Source of the DNA: JBKQVT01 sp963727245 | GTDB lineage: Bacteria > Planctomycetota > Planctomycetia > Pirellulales > Thermoguttaceae | Reading direction: 5' to 3' | DNA: 64,000 nucleotides | Assembly (NCBI GenBank): GCA_963727245.1 | Contig: CAVSFO010000016.1 | Span: 308,389-372,388, forward strand | Shown: piece by piece, positions 53,218 through 61,912 of the stretch | How positions within the stretch are numbered: position 1 is the stretch's first letter | Layout: each line of letters starts with the position of its first letter | Translations under genes and position numbers: made by a program | Notes under the pieces: model-generated | Database searches by the model: none | What the model saw: the letters and a program-made list of their open reading frames with translations, nothing else | Told to the model about the DNA's origin: nothing

Positions 53218-55203
53218 TCACTTGCCGAAGGGCTCAAAGGGGCGTGCTTGTCTCATTGGTAGGTCGGGGGCTTTAGGTGCCGGTTCCCCCCGAAGCTTCT
53301 TGAATACGTCGATTAAGTCCTCCACATCGGCCATCTTCAGGTCCGTTCGGCTGTGGACCAAAGACCCTTTGCGAACGATCGTCGTTGCCTCGCCGTAGCG
53401 TTTGGCTAGTTTTGTAACTGCCTTGCGAAACTGGAAAGGGGCGTTTCCCAGCGCAGCCTCCAGTTCATACCCGCTCTCGCTATCGGATTCGAGCACCTCC
53501 TTGCAGTCTTCGGCATCGGACTGTTTGTCAAATGCCAGGTGAAATTGGAGACTAACGGAGGAACCGAAGGAGAGGGAGGCTGCCGCGTAATTCACTCTTT
53601 CAGCCACCCGCCGAAGTCGCCGCGGCATTCCGTCCAGGGCGTTGCGCTCACCGATCAATGCGGACGTGGCTGCTGCGACGTAGTAGTCGTTGGCGGCAAC
53701 GGATTCCAAGGCGCGCTGCAGGTCATTGTCCAGACGAGGCGTTTCTTTGCGGTCGAGTCGCTTCAACGTTTTTTCCATCGAATCCTCGGACGGCGCAATG
53801 CAATACGTGCAAGCTGCTGTTTTGGCGCAATATCCGCCGCCAAAATGGATGTACTCGAACCCCTTATACTTCTCAGGCCGAGAATCGTGTTCCCCCTCGT
53901 TCGCAATTTTGGAAATTGAAAGGTCTTCATAAGTGCGAAGGACCGTAATTGGAGAACCGTCTTCTTGGAACAAGGAATACACGTCCCGAACGTCTTCGGG
54001 GCATATTTGCGGGCCAGAAGACCGTTTCATTTCGGACCGGGAGGGAAGCAGCCCTTCAAGCTTCTCGAAGACTTGCGTTTTGCGGAACGTATCGACGTTA
54101 AAATAGACCACCGCCCGAGTATCCTTCGACACGTAGTAGCGGACCCAACTCGGCAAGCCTGCGGCGAACACCGTAGCAGCCAACAGACTCCAGAGCAGGT
54201 ACAGAAGGATCAAGCCGCCGCCAATTGCCCCGACAACCATTGCTGGCTTCTTCAGTGTGCCCAACCGCACCGCCTTGGTATCCCAGAGCGGGCCAATCTC
54301 GTCCGTGACGGCCTTCAACTCGCCTTGTTTGGCAACCAATGAGGATTGCAGGCGCTCAAGGGCAGCGTAGGCTCCGGCAGCACTGGGCATCTCGGCCTTG
54401 GCCACCCATGCAGCCTTTCCAATCGCAACCATCACCGCACGCTGGCGGTTGCGAAGTTGCACCACCTCCTGGTTCAGTTCCTTGACGACCGACCCGCCTC
54501 CTTTGGTCTGACGGAGGGAGTCCAAAGTGTTCTGTTTCTGCGAGAGTCCGTCATGGATTTGAGATAGGTCCGCAATCGCATCGCTAATAGCAACTGCCGA
54601 AGGACGATGCGTCAGCGTCAGGGTGCCTAGAATCTCCAATTGCGCGTCGATTGCCGTTTCTAAGTTCGTTGCCTCATGCCCAAGCTTCAGGGCCAGGCCC
54701 CTCATTGTGGCGATCCTCGCAATTCGCGCGAGTCTCTCCCTAATCCCGGCAGTCCTTGACTTGGAGGTGCTGCGGTATGCGGCCAACAGGTCAGCGGCGC
54801 TCTTTGGTGGATTGGATTGTTCGGCGGTCTGCGGCATCGGCGGCATTCCCGCAGGAAATCGCGGCGACGGGGAGGCGGGGTCGGAATGAAGGAACGCCAA
54901 CGGATCACTCGGGGGCTGCACTGGCGGATCGGCAGCGGGTATGGGCGGCATTCCGGGCGGGGGCATAGGCGGCATTCCTGCCGGCAACGGCCGCGCTGAA
55001 TCCCGCGTCGCGTAACCATTTTGCGCAGCGCCAGACCACGGCGGTGGCGGAGGACTAACAGGGCTCGCCGCGCGCAATGGCTGCGCCGGGATGGGGACCT
55101 TGATGGGCTGGTTGCATCCGGGACAAGAGACTGTCTTCCCGAACGCCGGTTCGGAAACGTTCAGGGTTCTCGCGCAATGGGGACAACTTATCTTGAAGGA
55201 CAT
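53218..55203 (-). CDS. Zinc-ribbon / coiled-coil / TM membrane protein
   Basis: 661 residues. The N-terminal zinc ribbon (CPHC...CPGC, residues 8-32) is followed by a Pro/Met-rich linker (GMPPMPPPGMPPIPA, to about 130), a helical coiled-coil region (about 150-300, with LDSLRQTKGG and ELNQEVVQLRNRQRAV), one TM helix (AIGGGLILLYLLWSLLAATV, about 325-350) and a 300-residue region starting SKDTRAVVYFNVDTFRKTQV that resembles substrate-presenting or inhibitor-like domains in planctomycete proteins but is not identified. The zinc ribbon stands where the sister proteins carry GYF_2. It overlaps the start of the next gene, so the two are coupled. Confidence 0.75.
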   Translation of the reverse strand: MSFKISCPHCARTLNVSEPAFGKTVSCPGCNQPIKVPIPAQPLRAASPVSPPPPPWSGAAQNGYATRDSARPLPAGMPPMPPPGMPPIPAADPPVQPPSDPLAFLHSDPASPSPRFPAGMPPMPQTAEQSNPPKSAADLLAAYRSTSKSRTAGIRERLARIARIATMRGLALKLGHEATNLETAIDAQLEILGTLTLTHRPSAVAISDAIADLSQIHDGLSQKQNTLDSLRQTKGGGSVVKELNQEVVQLRNRQRAVMVAIGKAAWVAKAEMPSAAGAYAALERLQSSLVAKQGELKAVTDEIGPLWDTKAVRLGTLKKPAMVVGAIGGGLILLYLLWSLLAATVFAAGLPSWVRYYVSKDTRAVVYFNVDTFRKTQVFEKLEGLLPSRSEMKRSSGPQICPEDVRDVYSLFQEDGSPITVLRTYEDLSISKIANEGEHDSRPEKYKGFEYIHFGGGYCAKTAACTYCIAPSEDSMEKTLKRLDRKETPRLDNDLQRALESVAANDYYVAAATSALIGERNALDGMPRRLRRVAERVNYAAASLSFGSSVSLQFHLAFDKQSDAEDCKEVLESDSESGYELEAALGNAPFQFRKAVTKLAKRYGEATTIVRKGSLVHSRTDLKMADVEDLIDVFKKLRGEPAPKAPDLPMRQARPFEPFGK

Positions 55204-55264
55204 TGGCTGACTCCCGAGTTTATATCCACGGCCAGACGAATCTTATGAACGGTTATCCGAGCGG

Positions 55265-55651
55265 CTACCGAACACGCTGAAGAGTCACGGTCTCCTCTTT
55301 TCCCTTCTTGTCGCGCGACGTGAAGATCAGCACAGAATCATCCAGCTTCACGATCGTCGATGGCTCTTCTTTTCCGACGTTTTCTGCGTCGATCGTGCTG
55401 CTCTTGGCCTTTTGTATCAATCGGTCGCCAGTAAGATTCCATTCACCGGTCTCCGAACCGTTTGCCAGACCGGCCATTGTAGCGACATAGGTGTGGTCTT
55501 TCGAGTACGTGACAGTGACGGTTGCCGGCCCCGCATCGAGCTTCCACGACCCGATGAGCTTAGCGGCATTGCCACTCGGACCACATCCCGAAAGAAGGGG
55601 CAGTGTCAGGCAGGTTAGCAGGATGATCCAGGCTGCGCGATAACGTCTCAT
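55265..55651 (-). CDS. Small lipocalin-like lipoprotein
   Basis: 128 residues from ATG 55651. The lipoprotein signal ends LPLLSGC. The mature part reads KLIGSWKLDAGPATVTVTYS, then GEWNLTGDRLIQ, and ends EETVTLQRVR: a short beta-rich lipocalin-like pattern (GSWKL). The same style of segment (GTWQV...) ends the PD40 protein of the cluster. It lies between the giant protein and the zinc-ribbon gene. No known role. Confidence 0.7.
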   Translation of the reverse strand: MRRYRAAWIILLTCLTLPLLSGCGPSGNAAKLIGSWKLDAGPATVTVTYSKDHTYVATMAGLANGSETGEWNLTGDRLIQKAKSSTIDAENVGKEEPSTIVKLDDSVLIFTSRDKKGKEETVTLQRVR

Positions 55652-55703
55652 TTTGTCTCTCCTTATACTTGGAACTTGAAATGTGATGCACAACTGTCAA
55701 GTC

Positions 55704-58700
55704 TCAGTCGTGAGCCCAATACTCCAGGCTAGCCCCTTGCGGGAAGCTGTCGTACACATGCCCTAAGTTGAAGTTCTTCAAACCCGCTTGGGCAATTGTC
55801 GGACCATTCTTGGTGATGCTTCCAGGCCGGACCACGGCAATGTGGCCGTCGCCATTCTTATTGAACCAACACACCACCACCGGTTGGCCGAGATTAGCAA
55901 GGGTTTGCGCGTTGGTGGCGCTCACGCTGCGCCAACCGTATGCCTTCCCATGAGCAGCCAACCAGTTCACGGTGTCATTCGCGCCGATCTCATGCGCCAC
56001 CGCCTGGTAGTCGGCAGCAGGCAGACCATTCGCGTCAACCCAATGTGGAATCGGGGCGCCCATCGCGCTAGTAACGTCCCACACGAAGATGTTGCAGTAG
56101 GTCTTTTTGAGCACCCCGTCTACATACACTTGCGCATATCGTGGATTGTACTGCACGGCAAACTGGTTGATTACGTTGTTGTAAAGCGCAACACTGCGAT
56201 TGGTCTCGTTGCTCTGGATTGGTGGGGTGGTATGGCTGGCTTGGTTCTTTACCGTGGTGCCGGACGCTGGCACCGTACCGTCTGCATTGACCGTTTGTAC
56301 CAACGTTGCGATGCTGGCGCTGAAGTTCTTGTCGCCGCCATAAGACGCCGTGATCGTGCGAATGCCTGCGTCCAGCGCCGTGGTGGTGAAGGTGGCTTGG
56401 CCCCCGCTGAGCGCCCTGGTGCCGAGAACAGTGTTACCATCCTTGAAGGTTACGGTTCCCGTAGGCGTGGCGGACTTCAAGACCGGGACGAGTGCGAGTA
56501 TTCTTGAAATCCACGATCCTGTTGGCAATCCGCGAACGGCAACGGTGAAGGTTACGGGCTTACCAAGTATGGACGTACTGGCGGACGCCTTGAGTGTGGT
56601 CGCAGAGGCATGGGTCACAATTATCGTCTCGTTGAGCTTGCCGCTGCTTGCGATGAAGTTGTTGTCGCCAGCGTAGGATGCCGTAATCGTGTAAGTGCCC
56701 CTGGGCAGCGAAGTAGTGGGGAAGACGGCTTGGCCCCCACTGAGCGGTTTGGTGGCGAGAATAGTGTTGCCGTTCTTGAAGACCACCGTACCGCTCGGCG
56801 CAGCCCGAACCCGGCTTTACGACGCTCACGGTGGCCGTGAACGTCACCGATTGCCCAAGCCCCGAGACACTTGCCGACGACAGAACCGTGGTGGCGGTCG
56901 TGGCCTTGCCGATGATGAATGTTAGCGGCTTACTTTGGGCTGTTGCGTAGTGTGCGCTGCCGGGGAAGGCGGCCACCACCGTGTATGTTCCGGCCTTGGT
57001 CGGCGCACTGCTCGATCCGTTTCCGCTGGGGCTCTTGCCGACGTAATATGTCAACGTTGGGGTCACGCCCTCAAGCGTGAGCGATGGGGTAGCGTACACG
57101 CCGTTTACCAGGCCCGCCACTTTGGCCACGGCCGGGAACGGCGTGCCCCTATAGGCTCCGCCGGCATCCGTGACGCTGACGAGCGGACGCAGGGCATGGA
57201 GCGCGCTTACCGTCTCCTGCTGCGTGGCCGAGGTGAGGCCGGTGGCGGAGGCTGTCACGGTCGGCGTCCCCGCCAGCGTGTCCTTATACTTAAAGCTCAC
57301 CGTGCTCGTCCGCGCCGGGATCATCACGGTTGTGATCGTCGCCGTGTCGGCCGTATTTCGGAAGAGGCCCACTGCGGACGTAGAAGTGAGATTGACCGTC
57401 TGGCCCCCGCTGCCCGCCAGCACCGGGTTGCCCGAGGCATCATCGAGTTGCACCGAGATCGTGCCCGAGGTCACCCCCGCCGTGAACGTCTGCGCGGCGG
57501 TGGTGAAGACCAGCTTGCTGGCCGCCGCCACGGTGTTGACGGTGGTCAAGTCGCTGGCCGTGGCGTAGCCTGGGCTGGCCTCCCCCCAGAAGGAGACCGC
57601 GGCTCCGCTTGCCACGGTCGATGGAGCATTGCTGGCCACACCCACCGTCACTATCAACGGCGGGTAGCTGCTTCCCGCGAGGAGGGGGTCGTCGCGGGTG
57701 GCGAGCACCTCCTGCCCGTTCGTCGAAAGGGTCCAGCCGTTGACCGTGCCGCTGTCCGCCGCTGTTAGCGTCAGGCCAGTGGACAGAGTGTCGCTCACCG
57801 TCACCGTGCCGACGGTTCCTCCTGGCCCGGCGTTGTTCACGGTGATCGTGTACGTGTCCGCCGTATCCCCTTGCCTGAAATTGCCGCTGTCGCTCATGGT
57901 CAGGCTGAGGACGGGCTGCGGCCAGCCAGCGAAAATGTAAGCCGCCCCTTGTGCGGTGTTGCCGCCGACCGTGGCGAGAGACGCACCTACCACCGCTGTG
58001 GTGCCACTGACCGAAATTGAATTGCCGAAACCGTCGCCCTTGGCTCCGTCAGGCGCGATCAGGTTGGCGGTCTGCCACATGTCCGCCCAACCGGCGGCCG
58101 GCTCAGTGAACACGTAAGCCGTCCCCTGCTGGCTGTTTCCGCCGGCCGTGCCAAGGGTCGCCCCAACCACTACCGTGCTGCCGCTGATCGAAACCGAGCA
58201 GCCGAAACCGTCACTGTCCTCACCAGAATACGTGCTGAGTTCGGCTGCTTGGGCCCAACTAGAGCCGGATGCGGTGAAGACGTAGGCCGCACCCCCGCCG
58301 CCCTGTTGGGTACTTGCCCCCGGCGCTCCGACTACCACCGTGTTGCCGCTGATCGCAACTGAGGAGCCGAACACGGCGCTCGGATAGGCATCAGCCGCCG
58401 TGAGTTGAGCGGTCTGGGCCCAACTGGAGCCCGACCCAGTGAAGACATAGGCTGTCCCCTGCCAGTCGTTGGCGTCCGGCGCTCCGACCACCACCGTGCT
58501 GCCGCTGATCGAAACGGAGGTGCCGAAAAAGTCCTGTGCTGCGCCGATAGCCTCGGTAAGGTTGGCGGGCCGAGCCATATTCGTCCAAGCGGAGCCGGGC
58601 TCAGTAAATATGTAGGCCGCCCCCTCCAGTGCATTACCAGCCACCCTGGCGCAGGGCGCTCCGACTACTGCCGTGTTGCCGCTGATTGAAACCGACCTGC

Positions 58701-59915
58701 CAAACTCGTCGCCAAGTACGCCGTCCGAGGCGGTGAGTTCGGCGGCTTGGACCCAGCTAGAGCCGGACAAAACGAACACGTAGGCGGTGCCCCGGCCGTT
58801 GTTGCCCCCCCAGGCCCCGACTACCACCGTGTTACCGCTGATCGAAACCGAACTGCCGAAATAATCGTACTCCTTGCTATCGAGTGCGGTAAGTTTGGCG
58901 GTCTCCGTCCAACACTAGAGCCGGACCCAGTGAACACGTAGGCCACCCCTTCGTCAATGTTACCAGCGACCGCGGCATACGGCGATCCGACCACCAGCGT
59001 ACTGCCGCTCATCGACACCGAGTAGCCGAACTTATCGCCTGCTGCGCCACCGGGCGCGGTGAGCTTGACCTCCTGCACGGACGGGTCGATGGTGATTACG
59101 CCTTGGGCCCCGGCCGCGTTGACGTGAATGAACAACTCCTGATGGCCCCCTTCGGCCCGTACTTCCAGCGAGGCGGGCAACATTTTCCCCGTTGCGTCGC
59201 ACGCCACCAGCCCGGTGTAGTCCAGCGCCGCCGAGCCGTCCGACCGGCACAGCATCAATCCGTCCCCGGCGCTGTTTACCGTGCTCGTCAGGTCGCCTCC
59301 CAGGGCCAACTCCACCGTCAAGGTCCCGGTGGCGTCAGACTGCGACGGCGGCGCGACGTTAAAGCCCTGCTCTAATCCAGCCGGGCCGTTGACGTACCAC
59401 TCGTCGATCGTCCCATAGTTGCAGTCCACCCGGTTGCCGTTGACCGAGGTCTGCGCGGTCCCCACCGGCTGCACCGCCCCGCTATAGCTCACCCCTGTCA
59501 ACGACATGTCCCAAGTGTCCAACCCGGCGGAGACATTTAACGCCCCTGACTGCACTTGGGCGGTGAAGCCGTTAGCTGGGTTGGCCAAGGTCACGCCCGC
59601 CGCATTGGATGCTGCATGATACGCAGATTGGTTCTGCCCGATGGCCGATGAGATGACCTGCTGCGCCGCGACGGACATGTCGGCCAGGGTTTGGTGCTGA
59701 GCCGCACTGCTGGCCTGGGCGGCATCGCCGACACCACCCGCGGCGACGGGATTGATGATCGAACTCGGTCCGATGGAAAGCATAGCTCGCTGCTCCAACG
59801 ACTCGACCGCAAGTCGGCGGTGATATGGAGAGAGTCCGAGGACTCTCTGTCGCGGCTTGCGGCTGTAACGTTCAGATTGCCGGCCCCGTGTCAGAGAACG
59901 AAAAAGGTCAAACAT
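55704..59915 (-). CDS. Giant secreted LEPR-XLL / FG-GAP / Ig-like protein with a C-terminal cysteine-peptidase-like domain (two frameshifts)
   Basis: About 1400 codons. The N-terminal planctomycete anchor (LAVESLEQRAMLS) comes first, then a beta region (DEWYVNGPAGLEQGFNV). Seven FG-GAP-type repeats make a propeller (SVSISGNTVVVGA pattern, from about 59090 to 57950). A DUF11-like domain (DTYTITVNNAGPGGTVGTVT) and Ig-like/Big_3 repeats follow (TGTVTFKDGNTVLGTRALSG). The last 160 residues have RYAQVYVDGVLKKTYCNIFV, WDVTSAMGAPIPHWVD and NGDGHIAVVRPG, a Cys-then-His arrangement like CHAP or NlpC/P60 peptidases. The frame breaks near 58912 (before WTETAKLTALDS) and near 56803. The surface location is well supported; peptidase or amidase activity is inference. 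The start could also be 59969. Confidence 0.72.
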
Positions 59916-59993
59916 GATAATGCCCCGGCTGAAAAAGTTCCCTTGGCTTGCGGAATCGACTTCAAACACCCATTTCGTGTGCAGTATGCCGCC

Positions 59994-61868
59994 CTACTTG
60001 AAGCGGTACGGTTTTCCATCTTCATACAGCGCAATGCGCTGGCGTATCGAGTCCTGGCTTTCCTCTGGCGCACACTCCAATGCCTTGTTTGCCCACTTAA
60101 TTGCCAAGGCGAAATCGCCGGCCTCGGCGTGGGCAGCGCCAAGCGTGTCGAGACAAATCCAATCGGCCTGTTTCATCGCCTTACAGGCTTTGTTGGCGTG
60201 GTCCACCGCTTTTTCCCCGTTCCTCACCCGATCAGTGGGGCAGGCGGCCAGCAGGTACGCCATCGCCTCGTGAGCCTCCGCTGGCGGGTTTTTTTTGCTG
60301 ACTTGGAGGGCCATTTGAAAGTCCGACTTGGCTGTGGAATACTTTCCGTGCTCCAGGTTGCTCCAGCCGCGGAACAAGTGCGGGTCCGATGAAGTCTTGT
60401 CCACTTTCTTCGCGTCGGCGAACATTCTCTCCCCGTCGCGGGCATTGCACTGTTTGCAGGTGACGTAGGCTTCGATGGCCGTAATGAAGGCCAGCGCTCT
60501 GGGACGCAAATCGTACAGCCGTAGCTTGTATTCAACCCGTTTCAGGTCATCACTCGCCTGGTCTTGCTGGCCGACGTGCAGGCGTGCAGCGGCCCGAGCC
60601 AAGTAGAGTTGCCACAGGCGAGGCTCCTCAGCGATCCACTGGTCGAACAGCGGCAGCGCTCGTTTCTGGGCCGCGGGAGCGAGCCTCCCACAGATGTCAC
60701 ACAGACGCCTCCATTCCTGGCCCGCGGCGTCAGCTTTCCCGGCAAGTTGCGATTGCTCGTTCTTAAGGGCTGCAATTTGCTGTTCGATCACAGCCAAGCG
60801 CTGCTGAGCGCCGGCGATCTGCGGTCCCAGAAAGTTCAACTGGTTCTGCAAGGTTTGAACCTGATTCTGCATTTGCTGGATTTCAAGCTGGCCCGCCCTC
60901 GGGTCGTTCTGCTTCGCTGCGAGCAAGGTCATGCTTTGTTGGAGTTCCTGTTGGAGTTCCAGTGCTTGGGCTTGCAGCCTGACCAGGGTGACTTTGGCAA
61001 CAAACCAAGGCTCTTCCAGCGATTCGAGTTCACGTTGGCAACCCCGCCATCGCATTAACGACGGCTTCAATTGCTGGTATACGTCGAACATCCGGGCGAG
61101 GCGGGCGTCATCCGACAAAAGCTTTTCATCAGGCGGGTTGCCTTTGAGACCGGCCGCGGCTGCGGCCGCCGCTTTCTGGTCTTCGTGGAGGTCTTTCACC
61201 CGCCTCTCGCCGTTACGAGCCCTCAGTTCCCAACAGTTCAGCGCCGTGACGATCTCGTTGTAGTCGGGGCTGGCCGGGGAGAGTCCAACTACGGGCACGG
61301 GAATAAGCGGATTGAGGATCGTGTCTGGTTCAAAACCCGGCTGGTGGCACATGGGACGGAGGTTGACGTAGGGCCATGCCCAGGCGCACGCCCTACGATA
61401 GCTCGCCTTGGCATGGTCGCGTTCGTTCTCCACGCGGAAGGTTTCTTCGTCAACATCCTCATCAGATTCGTTGTTTTTCGGCTGTAGGGCTCCGCCGCCC
61501 TGCGGTCCGGCTTTCCGCTCGGCGAGGCGGTCCGCCAATCGCTGTCGCAGCGAAGCGCAAAGCGAACCCCAGTACGCCATTTGTCCGACGATGGCGCGAT
61601 ACTGTGGACTGCCGGGGGAAAGGTGAATTACGGGGACTTCGGGCGGTTTGAAAAGTGTGCCTTCGGGCCAGACTGCTCGTGCTATGGTAGGACGCAAGTT
61701 GTCATACTTCCACGCCTCCAGGCAAACGTCGTTGAGGTTCGACAAAGCCTTTTGTGCTGCGTGTTGAAGGAGGCGGGTTTGTTCGGCGCGGTCTGCGGCG
61801 CGGCTAGACGGGACGGCAAGTGCGAGAGTTGCCATCGAAATCAACAGCCAGGTTAATTTGTTGGACAT
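59994..61868 (-). CDS. Secreted TPR / coiled-coil protein
   Basis: 624 residues from ATG 61868, with a signal peptide (NKLTWLLISMATLALAVPSSR). It has two similar N-terminal modules (ALSNLNDVCLEAWKYDNLRP with VIHLSPGSPQYRAIV, and YRRACAWAWPYVNLRP with VVGLSPASPDYNEIV), which look like an internal duplication. A Gln-rich coiled coil (LEIQQMQNQVQTLQNQLNFL, about 385-470) follows, and then C-terminal TPR-like helices (ADWICLDTLGAAHAEAGDFA, LAIKWANKALE). Probably a scaffold outside the cytoplasm. It starts 44 bp after the CHAT protease stop and is presumably its partner or substrate. No catalytic motif. Confidence 0.75.
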   Translation of the reverse strand: MSNKLTWLLISMATLALAVPSSRAADRAEQTRLLQHAAQKALSNLNDVCLEAWKYDNLRPTIARAVWPEGTLFKPPEVPVIHLSPGSPQYRAIVGQMAYWGSLCASLRQRLADRLAERKAGPQGGGALQPKNNESDEDVDEETFRVENERDHAKASYRRACAWAWPYVNLRPMCHQPGFEPDTILNPLIPVPVVGLSPASPDYNEIVTALNCWELRARNGERRVKDLHEDQKAAAAAAAGLKGNPPDEKLLSDDARLARMFDVYQQLKPSLMRWRGCQRELESLEEPWFVAKVTLVRLQAQALELQQELQQSMTLLAAKQNDPRAGQLEIQQMQNQVQTLQNQLNFLGPQIAGAQQRLAVIEQQIAALKNEQSQLAGKADAAGQEWRRLCDICGRLAPAAQKRALPLFDQWIAEEPRLWQLYLARAAARLHVGQQDQASDDLKRVEYKLRLYDLRPRALAFITAIEAYVTCKQCNARDGERMFADAKKVDKTSSDPHLFRGWSNLEHGKYSTAKSDFQMALQVSKKNPPAEAHEAMAYLLAACPTDRVRNGEKAVDHANKACKAMKQADWICLDTLGAAHAEAGDFALAIKWANKALECAPEESQDSIRQRIALYEDGKPYRFK

Positions 61869-61912
61869 GTCGTCGTTTCCTCCCCTTGATTGAATTGGAA
61901 CTGCACCGTGCT

